A DNA stretch of 64,000 nt, taken from Candidatus Albibeggiatoa sp. nov. NOAA. Lineage in GTDB: Bacteria; Pseudomonadota; Gammaproteobacteria; Beggiatoales; Beggiatoaceae. Numbering within the stretch: the stretch's first letter is position 1; every line of letters starts with the position of its first letter. The stretch is taken from positions 1-64,000 of the forward strand of contig JAOXRS010000244.1 of NCBI GenBank assembly GCA_025800385.1, written 5' to 3'. Of the stretch, positions 55,512 through 64,000 are shown one piece after another. Both the position numbers and the translations under genes were made by a program. Under the pieces are notes generated by a model that saw only the letters and a program-made list of their open reading frames with translations, did not search any database and was not told where the DNA came from.

Positions 55512-55981
55512 GTAATGCCTTCCTTTTAACTAAGGTTGATGATGAAGCCACTTCTCAATTAACAATGAACAATTATCAATTAACAAAATATGCTAATGAA
55601 CCGTGGACAATGTTTGATATTTAAAAGTGACCGTAAAAAAATTGTCGGTTTTACGCCAAAATTAACTTATTTTAAAGTTGAAACCTATTTCATTGAGTTT
55701 TCTAGCGATAAGTTTTTCTTATTCATTTGGGCATAGCCATATAAATTACTAATTATTAATATACTTATTTGCCGCCCTTTTATCTAAAATTTAGCTTAAT
55801 CCATAACAAAAGTGCTAAATAGATAATCGCCAACTCAACCAAAGCTCTTTATAATACCCTGACTTTACACAATATGCTAGTTAAATATAAATAATATCTT
55901 TTCATTATCATAATTATGATTTATAGTAGTGTATAAAATATTGTTATACTTGTATACAATGAGAGCGCGGATAAGCCAAAT
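55512..55981. other. Divergent control region between mdh and sucA
   Basis: No gene. It contains the heptamer tract (55556-55590), long AT-rich stretches, and an imperfect palindrome ATTGTTATAC-TT-GTATACAAT (about 55939-55960) ending roughly 20 bases before the sucA ATG. Two promoters are expected here. Confidence 0.65.
55556..55590. repeat. Heptamer repeat CAATTAA/CAATGAA/CAATTAT upstream of mdh
   Basis: Five consecutive seven-base units, each starting CAA (CAATTAA, CAATGAA, CAATTAT, CAATTAA, CAAAATA), lie about 45 bases upstream of the mdh ATG. A related tract of the same period lies upstream of sucB (58991-59025). Confidence 0.8.
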
Positions 55982-58792
55982 ATGAAGACAGCGACTTACC
56001 TATATAACTCATCGTTTATTGATGATCTCTATGAAACTTACCTTGTAGACCCGCAAGCGGTTGATGAAAAATGGCGTGAATATTTCGCTGAGTTGCAACG
56101 CCAAGACCATACACTAGCAAAACCTGAAGTGCCTCATGCACCAATTCAAGAACGATTCTTAAACTATAAACCTTTACGTACAGCTCAACCCGCTAACGAT
56201 GCAACAGGTGCACCTGTAAATCCTGCTTTCGCTAAAAAAGAATCAGCAGTATTACGTTTAATCAATGCTTATCGTTTCCGTGGTCACCAGAATGCTAATC
56301 TTGATCCATTAAATTTAACTGAACGTCCTTACGTTGAAGATTTAGACCCCGGTTTTCATGGCTTTACGCCTGCGGATATGAATGAATCATATGATACAGG
56401 TTCATTATATGGCGTAGAAACAATGAAATTACGTGATATTATCGATTTTGTTAAACAAACTTATGCAGGTAATATCGGTTGGGAATATATGCACATCACT
56501 GAAACTCGTGAAAAACGCTGGATTCAGCAACGAGTTGAAGGTGCAAAAGGTCGCCCTACATTCAGCTTTGAAACAAAACGTCAAATTTTACAGCGTTTAA
56601 CTGCGGCTCAAGGCTTAGAAGATTATTTACATACTAAATACGTTGGTCAAAAACGCTTCTCATTAGAAGGTGGCGATAGCTTAATCCCATTATTAGATGA
56701 GTTAATTCAAGACGCAGGTAAAGCAGGTATTGAAGAAGCCGTATTAGGTATGGCGCATCGTGGTCGCTTAAATGTATTAGTCAATATTTTAGGTAAACGC
56801 CCACAAGAATTATTCTCAGAATTTGAAGGTAAAATCACCGTAGACAATGGCTCTGGTGACGTAAAATACCACCAAGGTTACTCTTCAGACGTGGACACAC
56901 CGGGAGGCAAATTACACTTAGCCTTAGCGTTTAACCCGTCTCACTTAGAAATCATTAACCCAGTGATTGAAGGTTCAGTCCGTGCACGTCAAGAACGTTT
57001 AGACGACAAAGATCGTGATCGTGTGTTACCTATCTTAATTCACGGTGACGCGGCGTTTGCAGGTCAAGGCGTGATTATGGAAACCTTGAACTTATCGGAA
57101 ATTCGTGGTTATACCACGGGCGGTACAGTTCACATCGTGATTAATAACCAAATTGGTTTTACAACCAGTGATCCATTAGATTCACGTTCGACTTTATACT
57201 GCACAGACGTAGCGAAAATGGTTCAAGCTCCGATTTTCCACGTAAACGCAGATGATCCTGAAGCAGTTGTATTCGTGACTAAATTGGCACTTGAATATCG
57301 TATGGCGTTCCATAAAGACGTAGTGATTGACATGATTTGTTACCGTCGTCATGGCCATAACGAAGCGGACGAACCAGCAGCAACGCAACCAATGATGTAC
57401 AAGAAAATCAAGCAACAAGTTAAAACTCAAGCGTTGTATGCAGCACAATTAGCCAAAGAAGGTGCAATTGGGCCTAAAGATGGCGAGCAATACTTAAAAG
57501 ATTATCGTAACGACTTAAGCACTAAAGATGTAGTGTCTCGTCCTGTTACAACTGAAGAATTTAAGAATTCGGTTAACTGGAAACCATTTATTGGTACAAC
57601 ATGGCGTGCACAAGCCGATACGCATATCAATGTTGAACGCTTACAAAAATTAGTTAACAAATTCACTACGATTCCAGATGGATTTAAGTTAAACCGTAGT
57701 GTGAATAAATTGGTTGAATCTTGGCAACGTATGGGTAAAGGTGAACAGCCATTAGATTGGGGTTGTGCCGAAACTTTAGCGTATGCGACTTTATTAGAAG
57801 AAGGTTTCCCAGTTCGTATTTCAGGACAAGATTGTGGTCGTGGTACATTCGCGCATCGTCATGCAGTTTGGCATGAAAGCACTTCAGGTGATACGTATTT
57901 ACCATTACGCAACTTATCAGAAGATCAAGAACATTTCTTAGTCATCAACTCTTCATTATCAGAAGAAGCGGTATTAGGTTTTGAATTCGGTTACGCATCG
58001 TCTTCACCAGAAACGTTAGTGATTTGGGAAGCACAATTTGGTGACTTCGCTAACGGCGCACAAGTTGTTATCGATCAATTCATCAGCTCATCAGAATCTA
58101 AATGGCAACGTTTCTGCGGCTTAACCATGTTGTTACCTCACGGTTACGATGGTCAAGGGCCTGAACACTCCTCTGCCCGTTTAGAGCGTTACTTACAATT
58201 ATGTGCGGAAGAAAATATGCAAGTGTGTGTACCAAGTACGCCAGCGCAAATCTTCCATTTATTACGTCGTCAAATGGTACGTGATTATCGTAAACCATTG
58301 ATTGTAATGTCACCTAAGAGCTTGTTACGTCATAAACGTTGTGTGTCTGAATACACTGAATTTGTAGATGCGCCATTCCAACCTGTGATTGATGAAATCG
58401 ATCCCAATATTACACCTGAGAAGGTTGATCGCATTTTATTCTGCTCTGGTAAAGTGTATTACGATTTAGTTGAAGCGCGTGAGCAACATAACATTGATAA
58501 TATTGCGATTATTCGTTTAGAACAATTATATCCTTATCCACATGAGGAAATTGAAGCGATTTTAGAACAATATCCTCACGTTGAACATCGCGTTTGGGTA
58601 CAAGAAGAGCCTCGTAACCAAGGTGCTTGGTGGTATATCCGTGCGCATATGGATGTGAACTTAAGCCATAAAGACAAACGTATTGAATACGCGGGTCGTC
58701 CTGCATCAGCATCGCCAGCGGTTGGTTATTTACAAGTCCACCGTCAACAGTTGCAAGAATTCTTAAACGATGCTTTGCAATTAGATAAATAA
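55982..58792 (+). CDS. sucA: 2-oxoglutarate dehydrogenase E1 component SucA
   Basis: The 936-residue thiamine-diphosphate enzyme decarboxylates 2-oxoglutarate and passes the succinyl group to SucB. The N-terminal SSFIDDLYETYLVDPQAVDEKW segment is family specific (quoted to 20: SSFIDDLYETYLVDPQAVDE). The catalytic and cofactor segments GMAHRGRLNVLVN, HGDAAFAGQGVIMETLNL and VINNQIGFTTSDP are present, as are the later CGRGTFAHRHAVWH and WEAQFGDFANGAQVV. It heads a sucA-sucB-lpd operon, which is divergent from mdh. The ribosome site is weak. Confidence 0.98.
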   Translation: MKTATYLYNSSFIDDLYETYLVDPQAVDEKWREYFAELQRQDHTLAKPEVPHAPIQERFLNYKPLRTAQPANDATGAPVNPAFAKKESAVLRLINAYRFRGHQNANLDPLNLTERPYVEDLDPGFHGFTPADMNESYDTGSLYGVETMKLRDIIDFVKQTYAGNIGWEYMHITETREKRWIQQRVEGAKGRPTFSFETKRQILQRLTAAQGLEDYLHTKYVGQKRFSLEGGDSLIPLLDELIQDAGKAGIEEAVLGMAHRGRLNVLVNILGKRPQELFSEFEGKITVDNGSGDVKYHQGYSSDVDTPGGKLHLALAFNPSHLEIINPVIEGSVRARQERLDDKDRDRVLPILIHGDAAFAGQGVIMETLNLSEIRGYTTGGTVHIVINNQIGFTTSDPLDSRSTLYCTDVAKMVQAPIFHVNADDPEAVVFVTKLALEYRMAFHKDVVIDMICYRRHGHNEADEPAATQPMMYKKIKQQVKTQALYAAQLAKEGAIGPKDGEQYLKDYRNDLSTKDVVSRPVTTEEFKNSVNWKPFIGTTWRAQADTHINVERLQKLVNKFTTIPDGFKLNRSVNKLVESWQRMGKGEQPLDWGCAETLAYATLLEEGFPVRISGQDCGRGTFAHRHAVWHESTSGDTYLPLRNLSEDQEHFLVINSSLSEEAVLGFEFGYASSSPETLVIWEAQFGDFANGAQVVIDQFISSSESKWQRFCGLTMLLPHGYDGQGPEHSSARLERYLQLCAEENMQVCVPSTPAQIFHLLRRQMVRDYRKPLIVMSPKSLLRHKRCVSEYTEFVDAPFQPVIDEIDPNITPEKVDRILFCSGKVYYDLVEAREQHNIDNIAIIRLEQLYPYPHEEIEAILEQYPHVEHRVWVQEEPRNQGAWWYIRAHMDVNLSHKDKRIEYAGRPASASPAVGYLQVHRQQLQEFLNDALQLDK

Positions 58793-58810
58793 ACTTTGTT
58801 CATTTCAGAA

Positions 58811-58887
58811 CGCGTTACCATGTCCAGCGTCGTGGTAATGCGATTCAGACGCTTAGCGTCACATTTTATTCCAATGGTCTCCGTTGG
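58811..58887. repeat. Three consecutive hairpins between sucA and sucB
   Basis: Stem 1 is CGCGTTACCA/TGGTAATGCG (58811-58820, 58833-58842). Stem 2 is GACGC-TTA-GCGTC (58848-58860). Stem 3 is CCAATGG-TCT-CCGTTGG (58871-58887). They lie 19 to 95 bases after the sucA stop and resemble intergenic REP-type or mRNA-stabilising structures. ATTTTATT follows stem 2, so some termination there is possible. Confidence 0.7.
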
Positions 58888-58990
58888 AAAGAGAGAGAAT
58901 AAACTATTCAGCTTAGCACTGGTAATTTTGAAATAATTTCACTGTATTTTATGTTCAGGGCTACCAGTCCTTTGTATATAGTAAAATTCA

Positions 58991-59025
58991 TTGATAACTG
59001 TTTACTGATAACTGTTAACTGTTTA
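58991..59025 (+). repeat. Heptamer repeat CTGTTTA/CTGATAA upstream of sucB
   Basis: Five contiguous seven-base units (TTGATAA, CTGTTTA, CTGATAA, CTGTTAA, CTGTTTA) end where the sucB ribosome site AAGGAA begins, so the tract is in the 5' leader. Period and base pattern parallel the tract upstream of mdh. Confidence 0.8.
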
Positions 59026-59036
59026 AGGAAATCGCC

Positions 59037-60212
59037 GTGTCCATAGAAGAAGTAAAAGTCCCTGTTTTAGCTGAGTCTGTTGCTGATGCTACATTATTAG
59101 AATGGTATAAAAACGTAGGTGAAGCGGTAGCAGAGGGCGACCAGCTAGTTGATATTGAAACTGACAAAGTTGTATTAGAAGTAGTTGCACCAAAAGCAGG
59201 TGTGTTGACGGAAATCATCAAAGAAAATAATTCAGGCGTATTAAGCGAAGAATTAATTGCGCGTATCGATACAGCAGCGGCAGCAAGTGCAGAACCTGCG
59301 GCGGCAGCACCAGCAGCGGAAGAAGCAGCTCCAGTTGCAGCAGCGTCTGGTGATCCTAAGACGAGTCCAGCAGTACGTAAAATGGCGAACGAGCAAGGTG
59401 TAAGTCCTGCTGACGTACCACACAGTGGCGATCGCGTAACTAAAACTGACATGTTGAAAGCAGCGGCGACACCTGCACCAGCAGCAGCGGTTAATGCAGC
59501 ACCAATGACAGGTCGTACTGAAGAACGTGTACCAATGACTCGCTTACGTAAACGTGCAGCAGAACGCTTATTAGGTGCGCAACAACAACACGCGATTTTG
59601 ACAACGTTCAACGAAGTCAACATGAAGCCAATGATGGACTTGCGTGCGCAATATAAAGAAGAATTCCAGAAAAAACATGACGTGAAATTAGGCTTTATGT
59701 CTTTCTTCACTAAAGCAGCAGTTGCAGCATTACAACAATTCCCAATCATCAATGCGTCTACTGAAGGTGATGACATCATCTATCACGGTTACTATGACAT
59801 CGGTATTGCGGTTAGCTCGCCTCGTGGCTTAGTTGTACCTATTTTACGTGACGTTGATGCGATGTCTTTCGCTGATGTTGAAAAAGGGATTGCTGATTAC
59901 GGCAAACGTGCACGCGATGCGAAATTAAGCATTGACGATTTAACTGGTGGTACGTTCACTATTACCAATGGTGGTATCTTCGGTTCAATGATGTCTACTC
60001 CAATTTTGAATCCACCTCAAAGCGCGATTTTAGGTATGCACAACACAGTTGAACGAGCAGTCGTTGAAAATGGCGAAATCGTGATTCGTCCAATGATGTA
60101 TCTTGCATTATCTTATGACCACCGTATTATTGATGGTCGTGACGCGGTTCAGTTCTTAGTTGCAATTAAGAAAGCAGTTGAAGACCCAGCGCGTTTATTA
60201 TTAGAACTATAA
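59037..60212 (+). CDS. sucB: Dihydrolipoyllysine succinyltransferase (E2) SucB
   Basis: The 391-residue E2 of the 2-oxoglutarate dehydrogenase complex has a lipoyl domain (1-75, lipoyl-Lys in [10 protein letters not shown], about residue 43). An Ala/Pro linker follows (about 80-105), then a peripheral-subunit-binding domain (about 105-140, [17 protein letters not shown]) and a catalytic domain (about 160-391). The catalytic domain contains [16 protein letters not shown] with its catalytic His and Asp. The start is a GTG preceded by AAGGAA. The long minus-strand open frame opposite it is a shadow caused by the Ala-rich linker. Confidence 0.97.
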   Translation: MSIEEVKVPVLAESVADATLLEWYKNVGEAVAEGDQLVDIETDKVVLEVVAPKAGVLTEIIKENNSGVLSEELIARIDTAAAASAEPAAAAPAAEEAAPVAAASGDPKTSPAVRKMANEQGVSPADVPHSGDRVTKTDMLKAAATPAPAAAVNAAPMTGRTEERVPMTRLRKRAAERLLGAQQQHAILTTFNEVNMKPMMDLRAQYKEEFQKKHDVKLGFMSFFTKAAVAALQQFPIINASTEGDDIIYHGYYDIGIAVSSPRGLVVPILRDVDAMSFADVEKGIADYGKRARDAKLSIDDLTGGTFTITNGGIFGSMMSTPILNPPQSAILGMHNTVERAVVENGEIVIRPMMYLALSYDHRIIDGRDAVQFLVAIKKAVEDPARLLLEL

Positions 60213-60285
60213 TTTCTTTGTGATGGCTGATTGATGGAGTAATGCTTAATTTGCCACAAGTGAGTTAAAACCTATTCCATCCTTA

Positions 60286-60312
60286 AGGACTGTCAAATCT
60301 CACGGCAGTCCT
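60286..60312. repeat. Hairpin between sucB and lpd
   Basis: AGGACTG (60286-60292) pairs with CAGTCCT (60306-60312) around a 13-base loop, in the 160-bp gap between sucB and lpd. No T run follows, so it is probably an RNA stability or processing element. Confidence 0.6.
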
Positions 60313-60323
60313 CATATCCCTAA

Positions 60324-61790
<1,467 letters not shown>

Positions 61791-61817
61791 GTTTTAAAAG
61801 CTTAAAGTGATATTTTT

Positions 61818-61843
61818 AAGGGATGCTTTGGTGTCCCTTTTTT
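61818..61843 (+). terminator. Terminator after lpd
   Basis: AAGGGA (61818-61823) pairs with TCCCTT (61834-61839), extended by G-T and G-C pairs inside, followed by six T (61838-61843). Confidence 0.9.
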
Positions 61844-61854
61844 ATTGATAAATA

Positions 61855-62115
61855 TTAACACTGCTCAATATACCCTTTCTTACTATTCTTTTTTAGTTCC
61901 AATCCTTTTTGCTTCTTTAAAAGTTCTTTCTCAAATCTGTGTAACCAACGCATTTTCCATTTTTTATCATCCAGATCATTTGGGTTGTTTAATTTATCTT
62001 GAAATTGCTCAATTAACAATTTTAGATCATTAATTTTCACCGCTTTGGTACTTTTTGAATCAAGATATGGGCTACCATTGAATCGATATTTTTTTATTTT
62101 CTTTCTATTCTTCAT
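61855..62115 (-). CDS. Small basic protein of unknown function
   Basis: The 86-residue protein is rich in Lys, Asn and Leu (MKNRKKIKKYRFNGS ... ending KKGYIEQC) and probably helical. It has no recognisable domain. GAGG about seven bases before the ATG supports expression. It is convergent with lpd and could be a short DNA- or RNA-binding protein, but this is only a guess from its charge. Confidence 0.55.
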   Translation of the reverse strand: MKNRKKIKKYRFNGSPYLDSKSTKAVKINDLKLLIEQFQDKLNNPNDLDDKKWKMRWLHRFEKELLKKQKGLELKKNSKKGYIEQC

Positions 62116-62431
62116 GATATTGGCCTCGCTTTACTTTTTAACTCAATTTAAAAAATGATTAATGTATTTGTTGTCACATTTATACTAAGCAAATAATTAA
62201 GGTGATACGCCATTGTTTAATATATTGTGAATTATGTAAACTACCCTTAATCACATTTGAGCCTACAACATTGAATCAGGAGCAGACTAACGATTAGCAT
62301 TCATATCATTTTCTATCTAAATTCTGCTCTAAAACTATATTTGCATATCATAAATTAAAAATACTCTTAACTTAATCTCAAATCATACGCTATTATCTTT
62401 GCACATTTTCTTTAACGGACAAGGATAAGCA
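62116..62431. other. Gap between small basic gene and beta-helix gene
   Basis: No gene or strong hairpin. It holds two divergent promoters. The right end includes AAGGAT, the ribosome site of the beta-helix gene. Confidence 0.5.
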
Positions 62432-64000
62432 ATGACGCGAATCAAGCGATTAATATTGCTGTGTGGACTATTTCTATTCAGCAATTTGGCATGGAGTCAA
62501 ACCTTTTATCTCAGTAATCAAGGCAGTGATACTGCTGACGGACTCAGTCCTCAAACCGCGTGGCAACATCTCAGCCGCTTAAATACCGCTCTACGTGACC
62601 AGCAAATCCAAGCAGGCGATAGTGTGCTATTTGAACGAGGCAGTGTTTTTTACGGAGAAATTTTTTCCGATCGGGTAAAAGGTGACCCCAATCAACGTGT
62701 CACATTTAGTGATTATGGCGATACACTGGCAGCTCTGCCAAAGATCACAGGTAATGTACCCATTAACCAATGGACAGCAACCACCATTAATGGCAAATCT
62801 ACTTGCGTGGCAGACAGTGGCAATTTGCAAGACTTGGATGCAGAAAAAGGGCAATACGGCAGTTATAACATCAACGATATGATTGCAGGCAAAGTACAAA
62901 CTACGCCAACCTATCTATATTTTGATGGACAATTACAAGACCTCGCTCGCTACCCCAATCGTGGGCAATTCTTGTTCATGGGTGATAACACTAAGGGTAA
63001 AATCATTCTTGACCCTGAATTAAATACTGTACCCCAACGTGCAAAATGGGTGGGCGCAATCGCTGTCACGCGAGATTCTAATTGGACTTATACCCAATCA
63101 CCTGTTGCTAGCATCAATCATGACTCATTGACTTTAGAACACAGCATTTTAGAAAGCCTTGCGCCCAATAATGGTTATTTCTTACAAGGTAAATTGGCGG
63201 GTTTAGATGCTCCGCATGAATGGTTTTTAGATGCCGCGGCTCGTAAGATTTACTTTACCCCACCTGCTTCAATTCGCTGTGACCAATTGGATAATAGAGT
63301 GCAAGTCACTGTCTTTGAAAGAGCTATGTCAGTGCATCAATACACAACTATTGAGAATCTACATTTTGACGGTTATAGCGATAGAATACTGCACTTAAAT
63401 AGTCGTTCAGCACAAATCTATCTGAAAAACAATATATTTACCCGTAGTTTAAAAGCTGCTTTTGGCTCTGGCACAACAGAAGTAGTCATTACAGGTAATG
63501 TATTTCGGGATATTCTCGACTCTGCATTGAGATTTTGGCCAACTCAACAGACTACAATCGAAGATAATTTGTTTTTAAATATTGGTTTATCGCCTCAAGC
63601 AGCGGGAGAATACAATGCAATCTTGCTCGGTGCAAATGAACCTGAAACCTCTCATAGCCATCGAATTGTAAATAACCATATCAAAAATGTTGGATACTCA
63701 GGGATTGTGTTTCGCGTGGGCAGTAATCAAGCAGGTAAAGAAAGCATCATTGAGCGTAATATTATCGAACATGCTTTAAGCACTTTGGCAGATGGTGGCA
63801 GCATTTATTTAGAAGATTCAAATGGGGTATTAATACGTGACAATCTATTGTTGAATGCTTATGGCGATAAAGCTAGCTGGAAACGTGGACAAGGCTTTTT
63901 CCCTCAAACCGCTTTTGCATTTGGCTTTGCGCTGTATACATCGAACAATCACAACTCGCAATATCTTAACAATACGGTGATTAATCATGACGATGGCTTT
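62432..64000 (+). CDS. Secreted parallel beta-helix protein, 5' part (3' end outside window)
   Basis: The frame is open for 523 codons to the right edge. A signal peptide (MTRIKRLILLCGLFLFSNLAWS) is followed by TFYLSNQGSDTADGLSPQTAW, the opening typical of pectate-lyase-like right-handed beta-helix proteins (quoted core: YLSNQGSDTADGLSPQTAW). Repeats of N-x-F/I-x-D/R-type turns occur from about residue 300 on (NNIFTRS, GNVFRDI, DNLFLNI, NNHIKNV, RNIIEH, DNLLLNA, NNTVINH). This fold is used by polysaccharide lyases, hydrolases and epimerases. The substrate is unknown. AAGGAT is the ribosome site. Confidence 0.85.
   Translation, partial: MTRIKRLILLCGLFLFSNLAWSQTFYLSNQGSDTADGLSPQTAWQHLSRLNTALRDQQIQAGDSVLFERGSVFYGEIFSDRVKGDPNQRVTFSDYGDTLAALPKITGNVPINQWTATTINGKSTCVADSGNLQDLDAEKGQYGSYNINDMIAGKVQTTPTYLYFDGQLQDLARYPNRGQFLFMGDNTKGKIILDPELNTVPQRAKWVGAIAVTRDSNWTYTQSPVASINHDSLTLEHSILESLAPNNGYFLQGKLAGLDAPHEWFLDAAARKIYFTPPASIRCDQLDNRVQVTVFERAMSVHQYTTIENLHFDGYSDRILHLNSRSAQIYLKNNIFTRSLKAAFGSGTTEVVITGNVFRDILDSALRFWPTQQTTIEDNLFLNIGLSPQAAGEYNAILLGANEPETSHSHRIVNNHIKNVGYSGIVFRVGSNQAGKESIIERNIIEHALSTLADGGSIYLEDSNGVLIRDNLLLNAYGDKASWKRGQGFFPQTAFAFGFALYTSNNHNSQYLNNTVINHDDGF

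Noticed and set aside
55556..55590. CRISPR or origin iterons
   Set aside because: Units are only seven bases, contiguous, in a leader region, and no cas, dnaA or rep gene is nearby.
59015..59779. 254-codon open frame on the minus strand opposite sucB
   Set aside because: It is a shadow of the Ala-rich sucB linker (low-complexity A/S/T translation) and lies antisense to a certain gene.

Overview
The window looks like a chromosomal segment of an AT-rich gammaproteobacterium. My best guess is a sulfur-oxidising Thiotrichales/Beggiatoa-like organism. The guess rests on the fimV-truA order, a periplasmic nitrate reductase operon (napDAGHBC), a bacteriohemerythrin, many sensory proteins, lactate/acetate-type carbon genes and the overall low GC. 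No rRNA, phage or complete insertion sequence is present, and I see no CRISPR array. The assignment to a genus is inference.

Layout. 1-2.2 kb: 3' end of a FimV-like acidic repeat protein, a small EcfT/CbiQ-like membrane protein and truA. 2.4-9.2 kb: a signalling block with a histidine kinase carrying a periplasmic c-type heme motif, a YaiI/YqxD-family protein, a Cache-HAMP histidine kinase and, convergent to it, a CHASE2 adenylate cyclase. A tRNA-Leu(GAG) lies at 9.4 kb. 9.6-17.7 kb: a minus-strand cluster of TRAP transporter dctP-dctQ-dctM, an ATP-grasp ligase and a large FAD/Fe-S D-lactate-dehydrogenase-like oxidase. It is divergent from a FadR/LldR-type regulator, and the intergenic region holds four copies of an ATTGGT-N3-ACCAAT operator. 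This reads as a lactate (or similar hydroxyacid) uptake and oxidation regulon. 17.9-31.4 kb: housekeeping and uncharacterised genes (bioB, a ribbon-helix-helix-like protein, comM/yifB, a DUF58-DUF4381 pair, a polytopic membrane protein, an orphan OmpR-type regulator, yciK-like SDR, an MBL-fold hydrolase, folB-folK, proC-yggT and a coiled-coil protein).

31.6-39.1 kb is accessory in character: a 1371-residue envelope protein, a secreted protein with two copies of one domain, and a very AT-rich polytopic membrane protein flanked by two related, decayed gene fragments. 39.2-45.8 kb: acyl-CoA ligase, bacteriohemerythrin, tsaE, an OmpA/DUF11 surface protein and ackA. 46.2-51.7 kb: napDAGHBC, ending in a strong terminator. 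51.9-54.4 kb: two membrane-anchored genes, one with a HEPN-type RN-x3-H motif and one a DUF2235 (Tle1-like) serine hydrolase. 54.5-61.8 kb: TCA-cycle genes, with mdh divergent from sucA-sucB-lpd. Seven-base periodic repeats lie just upstream of mdh and of sucB, and there are hairpins between the genes. 62.4 kb to the right edge: the 5' part of a secreted parallel beta-helix protein.

Together the genes describe a heterotroph or mixotroph that imports and oxidises a small hydroxyacid, runs a complete 2-oxoglutarate dehydrogenase, makes or uses acetyl phosphate, and can pass quinol electrons to nitrate in the periplasm. All functional calls come from reading translated sequence without database searches.
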